Shown: piece after piece, positions 13,697-21,443 of the stretch
How positions within the stretch are numbered: the first letter of the stretch is position 1
Layout of the letters: the number at the start of each line of letters is the position of its first letter
Assembly (NCBI GenBank): GCA_910586245.1
Contig: CAJUFY010000011.1
Span: forward strand, 1-21,519
Length of the DNA: 21,519 nt
Source: an uncultured Christensenella sp.
GTDB taxonomy: Bacteria; Bacillota; Clostridia; Christensenellales; Borkfalkiaceae
Direction: 5' to 3'
Notes under the pieces: generated by a model
What the model saw: only the letters and a program-made list of their open reading frames with translations
What the model was told of the DNA's origin: nothing
Databases searched by the model: none
Program-made: the position numbers and the translations under genes

Positions 13697-15363
13697 ATTA
13701 CGTTATTGATTAAAACTTCACCGTCGAAAGAAACGGACAAAGAAGATACTTCTTTAAAATCGGAAAGATGCGCACCCGTTTCAGACATGAAATCTTCGGG
13801 GCTCATTAACACGCGCTTCCATTTGCCGCCGCCTTCGATCTTTGCTTCCGCGGTAAAAACGGCGTCGTCTTCTTCCCTGTAAAAGGAAACTTTTACCGAT
13901 GATTTTTCTTTTGCGTAAGCGTCGAAACTAAACGCCGCGCCTTCAGGCGCTTCATATCGCGGTTCTCCGACACGGTAAGACACAATGTCCGCACGGGAAG
14001 TAATTCCCGCGATTCCGCCGTAGCCGGGCAGAAGATTCGGCTTGGAGTCCTCCCCTTCCACAAAGCAATCCGCAATCGCACGCGCGCGGTTGCGAAATAC
14101 GGAAAATCCGTTCCTGCCGTCCGTACTCGTGTATAACACGCGGGAAGCGGGACACGCGTTGGCGTACTGTTTTTCCACGACGACTTCCTGAATCTTAGAG
14201 GTAACGGAAAAATTATTCGAATAATTCACGAACGCATAAACGAGCGCTTTCTTCGTCCCCGCATAAAGATTGAGCGGAACTGTGCCCACGTTGTCTTCCA
14301 GATCTTCCGCATGTCCGAGAACGCGCGTCCAGTCGCGCGATTCCGAATCGGTTACTTTTTCCGTAAAGAAAATACCGTATTCGCTGATTTCCCCGTGCGC
14401 GTCGAATTTTCCCCGCACGACGAGCTTTCCGTTTTCATCTTCTTCCACGCAGATCGAAACGGGTTCGCTCAAAAATACCGATCTGCCCTTCAAATACTTA
14501 TCCAAAAACAAATCAACGTTGTGCAGCGAATGCGATCCGATCAAACCGTTCCCGTGCGCGGAAAACAGCAACGCTTTTTCTACCTGCGGATTGATTTTTT
14601 CGAAAGTATCGTAAACACGGTCGTAATTGTATTTTCTGTCGTTGATCGCGGAAATCAATAAAAGCGGACACTTTACGTAAGGCGCATAACTCTGCGAATC
14701 GATGCCCGCGATAAAGCGGTGGCGCTCTTCGCTGAAAACGACCTTTTTTCCATCCGCAAATTTTTCTACGCCGCGGTAAGCAAGCCAACCCGCCGCACAA
14801 ACGGAAATCATACAGGAAATCGGCGCATAGGGCGCGATTTTAAACAGAATTTCCCCGCCCGTGCGAAGCCCGATCGCTCCGACGCGCGTTACCTCCTTCC
14901 GTTCGGAAAGATATCGTGCGGCATACCGTGCGACGGCTGCCCATTCGTACCAGGAAGTTTCTTTTGCCGAAGGTTCGGCTTTTTTCAGCTTTTCACCCGC
15001 ACGCGTGTAATTCGCGTAATCGATATCCTGCGGATATTCCGTAAAATATCCTTCGTCGCGCGCGCCGCAATAATCCACGCAAAGTACGCCGTAACCGCTT
15101 TTTACGTAACGCAGGTACAACTTCTCGTCGAACGGGAAACCCGCTTCGAACAAAATCATAACGGCGGGAAATTCTTCCGCGCCTTCCGGAAAGACGTATT
15201 TCGCGTAAATTTTGACTCTTCCCTTATTCGTCTGTCTGCCCGAGAAAAACAATTCGCGGGTTACGACGCCGTTTTCGATCTGCTCGGATAATACTTTTTC
15301 TTCGAACAAAAGCGTATCGTCGAAATCTTTCCACAACGTAACGGGGGTTAAAATCATAGGCAA
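13687..15363 (-). CDS. Alpha/beta-hydrolase-like protein with a Ser-to-Arg nucleophile site, plus beta domain
   Basis: A 558-residue protein. Residues about 35-290 have an alpha/beta-hydrolase fold: PAVMILFEAG at 66-75 as the oxyanion strand, GYGVLCVDYCGARDEG (90-105), the nucleophile elbow IGLRTGGE (164-171), the acid-loop strand LLLISAINDRKYNYD (Asp242) and FSAHGNGLIGSHS (His270/His278). The elbow should read GxSxGG; here Arg167 (CGC at 14865-14863) replaces Ser, so classical esterase or peptidase chemistry is lost. The C-terminal 250 residues look beta-rich and may be a ligand-binding sandwich as in X-Pro peptidase or acyl-esterase relatives. A TTG start at 15363 has GAGG 6 nt upstream; the ATG at 15357 is the alternative with longer spacing. 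It starts 8 nt after the sbcC stop. Substrate unknown. Confidence 0.75.
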   Translation of the reverse strand: MPMILTPVTLWKDFDDTLLFEEKVLSEQIENGVVTRELFFSGRQTNKGRVKIYAKYVFPEGAEEFPAVMILFEAGFPFDEKLYLRYVKSGYGVLCVDYCGARDEGYFTEYPQDIDYANYTRAGEKLKKAEPSAKETSWYEWAAVARYAARYLSERKEVTRVGAIGLRTGGEILFKIAPYAPISCMISVCAAGWLAYRGVEKFADGKKVVFSEERHRFIAGIDSQSYAPYVKCPLLLISAINDRKYNYDRVYDTFEKINPQVEKALLFSAHGNGLIGSHSLHNVDLFLDKYLKGRSVFLSEPVSICVEEDENGKLVVRGKFDAHGEISEYGIFFTEKVTDSESRDWTRVLGHAEDLEDNVGTVPLNLYAGTKKALVYAFVNYSNNFSVTSKIQEVVVEKQYANACPASRVLYTSTDGRNGFSVFRNRARAIADCFVEGEDSKPNLLPGYGGIAGITSRADIVSYRVGEPRYEAPEGAAFSFDAYAKEKSSVKVSFYREEDDAVFTAEAKIEGGGKWKRVLMSPEDFMSETGAHLSDFKEVSSLSVSFDGEVLINNVIWI

Positions 15364-15371
15364 ATATTACC

Positions 15372-17954
15372 TCACTCCATAGTAATTTGCGAACCGCGGG
15401 ATTCGGTCGCTTTTTTCACCGAAAGTTTCCGCTCGATTCTGTGACGGAGTTCTTCCACGTGGGAAATAATTCCGATCGAGAAATGTTCGCCTTTCAGTTT
15501 TTCAAGACTGTCCATTACGGTATCGACGAGTTTTTCGTCGAGCGTACCGAAGCCTTCGTCCAAAAAGAAAAATTCAATCGGACGGAGCGATCGCGCGCAG
15601 ATTTCCGCGCTCAACGCCAACGCTAGGGAAAGGGAAACGAGAAAGGTTTCTCCCCCCGAAAGGGTAAACACCCCACGCGGCGCGCCGCCGTTGAAGTTAT
15701 CTCCTACGACGAAATTGCCGTCGTAACGCAAAAAATATCTTCCGTCCGTAAGCGCAAGCAATCTGCTGCTCGCGTTCTGCGCCACCGTCTGCAAATATTC
15801 CTCGGCGACAAATTCCATAAATTTATTGCCGTCGAGCAATTTTTTCAGCCGTTCGTACAGCTCGGATTCTCTGTTTTTTTCGCGGTATTCCTTGGTGATC
15901 GCTTTCTTGCGCTCGATGTCGCGTTCTGCCCGCACCTTGGCTTCGCGGACGAGCGCCGATTTCTTCGCGCATTCCTTTACTTCGTTTTCCGCAGTGGCGA
16001 GCGTTTGCCGCGCAAATTTTACCGCCTCGTCGCTTGCTGCAGAATAGTCTTCCGCATTCAGCGCGCGGAAACGCGCGCGCACAGCTGCATAATTTTCTTT
16101 ATACCGTTCTACGCGCAGACGGGCTTCTTCGGCATCGCCGTACTTCGCGCACAAATCCGCCGCCTGTTTTTCGCTTTCAAAACCGCCCGCTTCCAAAGCT
16201 TCGGCGTATCTTTTCTGCAATTCCGCCGTCCGCTCGCACAAAGAGGACACCCGTTCCAAAGCCGCAGCATGCGCAGCCTTGCTTGCAGTCAGCTCTTCCG
16301 AGGCACGTTCGCGTAATTTGGCGTTGCGCTTTTGTTCGCCGTACAGCCGTTCCAGATTCGCTTCGGCTTCTTCCGACGACACGGTTTCCGCCTTTAACCT
16401 CGGCGCAATCTCTTCGATCCGTTTCAGAAGCGTTTTTTGCTCCGCCTCCAACTGCGCGATTTTCGCAAGATGGACTTCGTATCTGCCTTTCTCTTTTTCA
16501 AGAAACACAAGTTGATTTCTCAAATCCGCCCGATCCCGTTCAGCCGCTTCGAACTCCCGACGCAAGGCGGTGTAGTCCTTCCGTTCCCCGACCGAAAGCG
16601 CAACGTATTTTTCGATCAACGGACGGGTTGCTTCCGATATGACGGAAAATTTTCTGGTCAAATCTTTTAACTCTTCCGCAAAAACCGCATATTCTTCCCG
16701 CAACAGTTCCGCTTTCCCGCGAACTTCGCAATAAGAAAGAAAATCCCCGTTCCCAATCGTTTTTAAGCGCGCTTCGATATTTGCTTTTTCCGCTTCGTAA
16801 GAAAAGGACTGAAACGCGTTTTGCGCCTGCAACAATTCGTTTTGTATTTCTTGCAATCTTTGCTGCGCGTCCCGTAAAACGCGGCGATCCGCTTCCCGCA
16901 ATTTTGCGTCCGCAATCAACGCGTTCAATTTTGTTATTTCCAGATTCGCCTTTTCGGAATCCCAAGCCGAAGCTTCGCGGTAATCCTTTTCCGCCTGCTC
17001 CAGTTTTAACGCCGCCGTTCGCGCAGCCTGTTCCGCTTGCAACTTTTTTTCTTGCCCCGAACGCAAATCCCGCGCAGCGAAGATTACTGCAGACGCTTTT
17101 TCCAGACGGGAAAGTTCGGCGTTGAGCGCAGCCATCTCGCCCCGTACCGCTTCGAGTTTTTCCATTTCCCGCGCGGTTTTTTCCGCTTCCCTGCGTTGCT
17201 GCGCAAGCGCGGATAAACGTTTCTCGCTTTCGCGCGCCGAAACGAGCGCTTCGCCCGCCGTCTTTTCTGCCTGTTCCGCCAAAACGATCTGCGCCGAAAG
17301 CTGTTTGATTGCTTCCTCCGTCACCGATTCATAAGGTTCCAGTTTCGCTTTCAAAATATCCGCTTGCGATTTAGCATTTTGATAACGCGCATTCGTGCGT
17401 TTGACAAGCCCTTCGCCGTACCGTTCGAGGTCGAACAGACGCGAAACGAGTTTGAGCCTGTCGGACTTCTGCGACTTCACGAATTGCGCAAATTCCCCTT
17501 GCGGAAGCGCAATGCACTTCTCGAAATCCTTCTGTTCCAGCCCGATCACTTTTTCAAGCAATGCGTTGCCGTCCCGCGCGCCCTCGGCAAGCGCGGAAAG
17601 CGTTTCTCCGGATCGCTCGTATACCCGCACGTTCTGCGTGCCGTTCTTGCGTTTTAATTCCCGCTCGACGCGAAAAATCCGCCGCTTTTTTTCGTATTCG
17701 ATTTCAAATTCAAAATTGACGAAAGCGCGATCGCTATTGTAATTGATCAAATTGGACATAACCGCTTCGCGGGCGTCCAAGCGGGAAACTTTTCCGTACA
17801 ACGCAAACACGATACAATCCAAAATCGTGCTTTTCCCGGAACCTGTATCCCCGAATATCCCGAAAATCCCGAATTCGAGCAACTTCCTGAAATCGATCTC
17901 AACTCGTTCGGAAAAGGAGTTCACGCCGCAAAGTTCCAAATATACCGGTTTCAT
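15372..17954 (-). CDS. sbcC: Exonuclease subunit SbcC (Rad50-like ATPase)
   Basis: An 860-residue SMC/Rad50-type ATPase that works with SbcD in cutting DNA hairpins and ends. The N-terminal lobe has Walker A GDTGSGKS at 35-42 and the Q-loop ALPQGEFAQFVKS. A long coiled coil (about 170-690, rich in E/K/A/L) follows. The C-terminal lobe has the signature LSGGE at 765-769 and Walker B FFFLDEGFGTLD at about 795-806. The start at 17954 (ATGA overlap with the sbcD stop) gives the standard MKPVYLELCGVNSF beginning; a longer open frame upstream is only sbcD read in another frame. The coiled-coil apex carries no CxxC zinc hook that I can find, and the protein is shorter than the usual 1000 or more residues. 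Confidence 0.95.
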   Translation of the reverse strand: MKPVYLELCGVNSFSERVEIDFRKLLEFGIFGIFGDTGSGKSTILDCIVFALYGKVSRLDAREAVMSNLINYNSDRAFVNFEFEIEYEKKRRIFRVERELKRKNGTQNVRVYERSGETLSALAEGARDGNALLEKVIGLEQKDFEKCIALPQGEFAQFVKSQKSDRLKLVSRLFDLERYGEGLVKRTNARYQNAKSQADILKAKLEPYESVTEEAIKQLSAQIVLAEQAEKTAGEALVSARESEKRLSALAQQRREAEKTAREMEKLEAVRGEMAALNAELSRLEKASAVIFAARDLRSGQEKKLQAEQAARTAALKLEQAEKDYREASAWDSEKANLEITKLNALIADAKLREADRRVLRDAQQRLQEIQNELLQAQNAFQSFSYEAEKANIEARLKTIGNGDFLSYCEVRGKAELLREEYAVFAEELKDLTRKFSVISEATRPLIEKYVALSVGERKDYTALRREFEAAERDRADLRNQLVFLEKEKGRYEVHLAKIAQLEAEQKTLLKRIEEIAPRLKAETVSSEEAEANLERLYGEQKRNAKLRERASEELTASKAAHAAALERVSSLCERTAELQKRYAEALEAGGFESEKQAADLCAKYGDAEEARLRVERYKENYAAVRARFRALNAEDYSAASDEAVKFARQTLATAENEVKECAKKSALVREAKVRAERDIERKKAITKEYREKNRESELYERLKKLLDGNKFMEFVAEEYLQTVAQNASSRLLALTDGRYFLRYDGNFVVGDNFNGGAPRGVFTLSGGETFLVSLSLALALSAEICARSLRPIEFFFLDEGFGTLDEKLVDTVMDSLEKLKGEHFSIGIISHVEELRHRIERKLSVKKATESRGSQITME

Positions 17955-19105
17955 GCGTCCTCCAACAAGAGCGACAAAAACGCCGATTTCAAATCGTCGG
18001 GCGATTGCTCTCCGAAACGGGATCGATAGTATTCGCAAAACAGTTCTTCCGCCGACATATGCGAACGCACGGGCGCGGAAACGGTTTCTTGGGTATTCAC
18101 TCTGGCAATCAGCGAAACGAGCCCCTCGTTCCGCGTTCGCAAAGCCTGCGTTTCTTTCGCGGTCAACGGTGCGGTCAAATGCAAAGTAAGCTCGATCAGG
18201 CACCCTTCGTATTCGCCGAGCAATGCAAGCGCGCTCTCTACGCCGCGGGCTTCGAGACGAACCAAACGTTTCCCCGAACAAAGCGGAATTTCCCGATCTA
18301 CCGTAATCGCATTCCCCTCGGTTTTTAACAGCACCACCGATTTTTCGGTATGCGCTTCGTCGAACGAATATTGTAAAAGCGAACCGCTGTATCTTCCGTT
18401 TTTTCCGACCCGCTGTTTTTTATGAAGATGCCCCAACGCAACGTAACCGAATTCGGGCAACGAGGAAAGCGGTACGGCGCGCGCGCCGCCGAGATCGATA
18501 TTGCGTTCCCCCTCGCTCGTGCTACCGCCCGCAACGAATAAATGCGTCAACAGCACGTAAGGCATATCCCGTTTGTAAGCGGCGTTTCCGCGGGCAATCC
18601 AACGCGCCGTCTTTTCGGCGTACGTTTCTTCCGTTTTGTCTTCTTTGAGTCGCGCTTCGTTGGGATAAGGCAAAGCGTTAATATAAATCCGCTCACCTTT
18701 TGCGTTTTGTAAAATCAAATAATTTTCGCCCGACTCCACCGGACGCACCGCTCTGTTTCCGTTCAACGGAAAAACGACGCGTCTGTTTCCGAAAATATAA
18801 ATCCCTTCTTCACAGGCGATTTCGGCGGCGGCGGCAAGACGCACGCCGTCGTCGTGATTTCCGCTTACGACGACCACCGCACGGGACTTTCCGGCAATCT
18901 TTTTTACGGCAGAGAAAAACAGCTCTTCCGCTTCCGCAGAAGGCAAATAGGTATCGAAGATATCCCCCGCAACGAGTACGAGTTCCACTTCTTCCCGTTC
19001 ACAAATTTCAGCGATTTCGTTGAGCACAACCCGCTGTTCGGGCAGCCGCTCTTCGTCCATCAGCCGTTTTCCGATATGCCAATCGGAAGTATGCAATACG
19101 TTCAT
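17951..19105 (-). CDS. sbcD: Exonuclease subunit SbcD (Mre11-like nuclease)
   Basis: A 384-residue metallophosphoesterase nuclease, partner of SbcC. Motifs in order: TSDWHIGKRL near residue 7 (Asp, His metal ligands), AGDIFDTYLPS, VVSGNHDDGVRL, and LLTHLFVAGG with LGHLHKKQRVG further on, covering the five phosphoesterase motifs with two Mn sites. The C-terminal part is the SbcC-binding region. The true start is the ATG at 19105, giving MNVLHTSDWH; an upstream extension of 56 codons would run across the promoter region. GGAAAAG is a modest ribosome site. It is the first gene of the long minus-strand run, with a promoter about 75 nt upstream (-10 at 19190-19185). The stop overlaps the sbcC start by 4 nt. 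Confidence 0.95.
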   Translation of the reverse strand: MNVLHTSDWHIGKRLMDEERLPEQRVVLNEIAEICEREEVELVLVAGDIFDTYLPSAEAEELFFSAVKKIAGKSRAVVVVSGNHDDGVRLAAAAEIACEEGIYIFGNRRVVFPLNGNRAVRPVESGENYLILQNAKGERIYINALPYPNEARLKEDKTEETYAEKTARWIARGNAAYKRDMPYVLLTHLFVAGGSTSEGERNIDLGGARAVPLSSLPEFGYVALGHLHKKQRVGKNGRYSGSLLQYSFDEAHTEKSVVLLKTEGNAITVDREIPLCSGKRLVRLEARGVESALALLGEYEGCLIELTLHLTAPLTAKETQALRTRNEGLVSLIARVNTQETVSAPVRSHMSAEELFCEYYRSRFGEQSPDDLKSAFLSLLLEDA

Positions 19106-19155
19106 CTTTTCCGTTAACTGCCAAAAAAATTTTCCCTGTGCCGCAAAGAAAGGCG

Positions 19156-19184
19156 TTGCATTCGGGCGTATGGTATGATATACT
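19156..19184 (+). promoter_or_regulatory. SigA promoter for the DnaD-family gene
   Basis: On the plus strand, TTGCAT (19156-19161), a 17-bp spacer and TATACT (19179-19184) form a good housekeeping promoter. Transcription would start near 19191, leaving a 5' leader of about 69 nt before the ATG at 19260. The leader has no clear riboswitch-like structure. Confidence 0.7.
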
Positions 19185-19213
19185 ATTATACAACGGATCG
19201 GTTGAAAAAGCAA
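19185..19213 (-). promoter_or_regulatory. SigA promoter for sbcD and the long operon
   Basis: On the minus strand, TTGCTT (19213-19208) and TATAAT (19190-19185) are separated by exactly 17 bp. Transcription would start near 19178, about 73 nt before the sbcD ATG. The -10 box directly abuts the -10 of the opposite promoter (19179-19184). Confidence 0.7.
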
Positions 19214-19259
19214 GCCGTTCACATAAATTTCGAAAAATTTACCGCACCGAAGAGGGCTT

Positions 19260-20966
19260 ATGTCGTTCAGCAATTATTCCAAAGATTTCAACGCGAATAT
19301 GTACACCGTCGTGGAAAATCAGTTCATTACGAAATATCTTCCGCATGCCGACGGAGACGCCGTACGCGCCTATCTTTTCGGATTGTATTTGTGTCAATGT
19401 GCCGAAGATTTCGATGCAGACAGCGCGGCAAAGCTCTTGAAAATGCCGACAGAAAAGCTCGTCGATATCTTCTCGTTCTGGGAAGAATGCGATCTCGTGC
19501 GCGTACTTTCCAAAAGACCTCTTTACGTGGAATATCTGCCCGTAAACGCCGCCGTCGGCAAACCGAAGACAATCCGCCCCGAAAAATACGCGCAGTTCAA
19601 CCGTGAATTTTATAAAATTTTGCAACGCGCGAAAAAAGATTTCAAGCCGTACGAAATGCAACGGATTTTAGAATTTCTCGAAAACAATCCGATGGAACAA
19701 CAGGCGTTCCTGCTCGTAGCGGAATACTGCGTAAAAAAAGACGGGGAAAAACTCACCGCCAACCATATTTTAAACAAAGCTACGAAACTGTGCAAGGAAT
19801 GGAAATACACCTGCGAACAGGTAGAACAAGATCTGGCAGATTATCACGTGCACGAAAAAGAATTAAGCAAAATTTTCGTACTTTTGGGCATCTACCGCAA
19901 ACCGCAGGACGGCGATTACGAATATCTTGAAAAATGGTCGAAACGCGGTTTGGAAACGGGCGCGGTATACGCCTGCGCAGAAACTCTGAAAAAAGGCACC
20001 CTCTCCACCCTCGACCAACTGACGGAAGAACTCTGCGAAAAAGAAATTTTTTCCGAACCAGCCGCGCGCGAATATTTGAAAAGACGCGAAGAACTTGCTT
20101 CCGTCGTATTTAAAGTCGCACGGAAACTGGGCGTGAAAGTACAAAATCCCCGTGCATACAGCGAAGAATATGCGGAAAGATGGCTGGAACACGGCTACGA
20201 CGAAGAAGGTCTTACGCTCCTTGCCACTGTCTGCTGGAAAATGAATTACGGATTCCCCGAAATGAACGGGTTGATCGAACGGCTTTACGCACAGGGAATC
20301 GTAGACGGCGCGGGAATCAAACAATACTGCACGGAAAAGGATAAACAGCTACGTCTGATCCAGCGCATGCAAAGTTATTGCGGCGTGATTAAAAAAACGC
20401 AATCGGTGATGGAAATGCTCTCCAGCTGGCAAAGTTGGAATTTTTCGGACGAAATGATTTTGGAAGCGGCGCAGCGAAGCGCGAACGCTTCCGCTCCGAT
20501 TCCCTACATCAATAAGTTACTTTCGGAATGGAAACGGCTCGGCGTATTCACCGTCAGCGAAATCCCCGAAAGAACCTCCACTTCGCCGAAATCCGATTAC
20601 CGCAAAGAAGCGGCGATTGCCGCCGATCTTCGGAGCGACCGCGAACATCATTACGCCGTTTTAAGACAGAACGCACAGCAGCGCGCGGAACGCGCGCGGG
20701 CAATCGCAGAAAAAGACGAAGCATTCAAATCTGCGGAAACCGTACTGAAAAAAGGCGAAATCGAACTTGCCCGCGCGGAAATTTTCACCCCCTCGGCAAT
20801 TCCCGAAATCAAGGAACGCATTAAAGAAGCCAAAAAATCACGCGCGGAAGCCCTTTTGCGGTTGAATTTGAAAAGCGACGATCTGATCCCGCATTACGAA
20901 TGCGTAAAATGTTCGGACACGGGCTTTTTGAAAAACGGTAAAATGTGCGATTGTTATCGCAATTAA
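19260..20966 (+). CDS. DnaD-family primosome protein with a helicase-loader-like N-domain fused at its C-terminus
   Basis: A 568-residue replication-initiation protein. Residues 1-110 have a winged-helix-like DnaD N-domain look (NYSKDFNANMYTVVENQFI). Two DnaB_2/DnaD-type helical repeats follow at about 128-195 (ILNKATKLCKEW) and about 370-436 (YINKLLSEWKRLGVFTVSEI). Residues 447-568 resemble the N-terminal region of clostridial DnaC-type helicase loaders: a charged helical rod (YRKEAAIAADLRSDRE ... EIKERIKEAKKSRAEALL) and then a zinc motif, Cys548-x2-Cys551-x-DTG-(x)8-Cys563-x-Cys565. The loader's AAA+ ATPase is absent: a TAA follows CDCYRN and a terminator lies 4 nt later. The N-domain of loaders binds the DnaB helicase, so this protein may bridge initiator and helicase. 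GAGGG precedes the ATG by 4 nt. It is unlinked to other plus-strand genes. DnaD membership is firm; the loader homology is my recognition of the pattern. Confidence 0.8.
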   Translation: MSFSNYSKDFNANMYTVVENQFITKYLPHADGDAVRAYLFGLYLCQCAEDFDADSAAKLLKMPTEKLVDIFSFWEECDLVRVLSKRPLYVEYLPVNAAVGKPKTIRPEKYAQFNREFYKILQRAKKDFKPYEMQRILEFLENNPMEQQAFLLVAEYCVKKDGEKLTANHILNKATKLCKEWKYTCEQVEQDLADYHVHEKELSKIFVLLGIYRKPQDGDYEYLEKWSKRGLETGAVYACAETLKKGTLSTLDQLTEELCEKEIFSEPAAREYLKRREELASVVFKVARKLGVKVQNPRAYSEEYAERWLEHGYDEEGLTLLATVCWKMNYGFPEMNGLIERLYAQGIVDGAGIKQYCTEKDKQLRLIQRMQSYCGVIKKTQSVMEMLSSWQSWNFSDEMILEAAQRSANASAPIPYINKLLSEWKRLGVFTVSEIPERTSTSPKSDYRKEAAIAADLRSDREHHYAVLRQNAQQRAERARAIAEKDEAFKSAETVLKKGEIELARAEIFTPSAIPEIKERIKEAKKSRAEALLRLNLKSDDLIPHYECVKCSDTGFLKNGKMCDCYRN

Positions 20967-20970
20967 ATAC

Positions 20971-21005
20971 AAACGCGCCGCCCGAATGATACGGGCGGCG
21001 CGTTT
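20971..21005. terminator. Terminator between convergent genes
   Basis: A perfect 14-bp GC-rich stem, AAACGCGCCGCCCG (20971-20984) with CGGGCGGCGCGTTT (20992-21005), has a 7-nt loop. On the plus strand ATTTTATT follows, which ends the DnaD-family gene. On the minus strand the tail is TATTTAATT, weaker but usable for the ylmC-like gene, whose stop is 4 nt away. Confidence 0.85.
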
Positions 21006-21008
21006 ATT

Positions 21009-21365
21009 TTATTCATATTCTCCGTAATCCCTTCTGTCATAACCGCCCCGCGGCGGGACGTTCTGCGGAGGACAGGAATTTCGCGGAGGAGGCGGACAAT
21101 CCTCCCACTTTTCTTTTTTCTTTTCGGCTTTGGGCGCGCACTTGACTTCCACCAAAACGGTATCTATGCCGATCTTTTTGATTTGTTTAAATTCGATAAA
21201 CAAATCCCCTTTCCCCCAGCGGAAACCCGTACCGCCCGGCACGACGATTCCCTGCACGCGCCCTTCGGGAAAAGTAAACACGACGTCGCAGACCTTCCCC
21301 AGTCTTTTACCGTCGAGTAAATTTATCGTTTCTTTCTTTTTCAACTCTCTGAAACTCGTATCCAC
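21009..21365 (-). CDS. YlmC/YmxH family PRC-barrel protein with an added Pro-rich tail
   Basis: A 118-residue protein. Residues 4-76 form the PRC-barrel domain of the YlmC/YmxH family: FRELKKKETINLLDGKRLG, KVCDVVFTF, GIVVPGG, FIEFKQIKKIGIDTVLVEV. Family members are linked to sporulation in Bacillus-like bacteria, but their action is unknown. A tail of about 40 residues (79-118) is unusual: KKKEKWEDCPPPPR and NSCPPQNVPPRGG, ending in YDRRDYGEYE, with two Cys and many Pro; usual members stop near 80-90 residues. The start is a GTG at 21365; no Shine-Dalgarno precedes it, and TATAAT sits only 6 nt upstream. It faces the DnaD-family gene with a shared terminator. The domain is confident; the start codon less so. 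Confidence 0.85.
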   Translation of the reverse strand: MDTSFRELKKKETINLLDGKRLGKVCDVVFTFPEGRVQGIVVPGGTGFRWGKGDLFIEFKQIKKIGIDTVLVEVKCAPKAEKKKEKWEDCPPPPRNSCPPQNVPPRGGYDRRDYGEYE

Positions 21366-21370
21366 GGTTT

Positions 21371-21376
21371 ATTATA
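21371..21376 (-). promoter_or_regulatory. Possible -10 box immediately before the ylmC-like GTG
   Basis: TATAAT on the minus strand at 21376-21371, 5 nt before the GTG at 21365. The 17-bp upstream position has only GCAACT, a poor -35. If this box is used, transcription begins at or very near the start codon and the mRNA would be leaderless. The extended string CATATAAT also resembles the -10 of sporulation SigE, but I see no matching -35. Confidence 0.35.
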
Positions 21377-21414
21377 TGTCGGATTTTCGCGAAAGTTGCC
21401 TAAAATAAAAATGA

Positions 21415-21443
21415 AAACGACTGCGGTTTTTCCGCAGTCGTTT
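21415..21443 (-). terminator. Terminator after tRNA-Arg
   Basis: The stem CCGCAGTCGTTT (21432-21443) pairs with AAACGACTGCGG (21415-21426), 12 bp with a 5-nt loop. On the minus strand it is followed by a T-rich tail, TCATTTTTATTTT, down to about 21402. It starts right at the CCA end of the tRNA, so it terminates the tRNA transcript and isolates the ylmC-like gene. Confidence 0.85.

Noticed and set aside
17955..18281. 109-codon upstream extension of sbcC
   Set aside because: It is sbcD read in another frame, very Arg-rich. The ATG at 17954 gives the normal SbcC N-terminus and a standard 4-nt overlap.
19106..19273. 56-codon upstream extension of sbcD
   Set aside because: It would run through the divergent promoter region and into the DnaD-family start. 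The phosphoesterase begins normally at the ATG at 19105.
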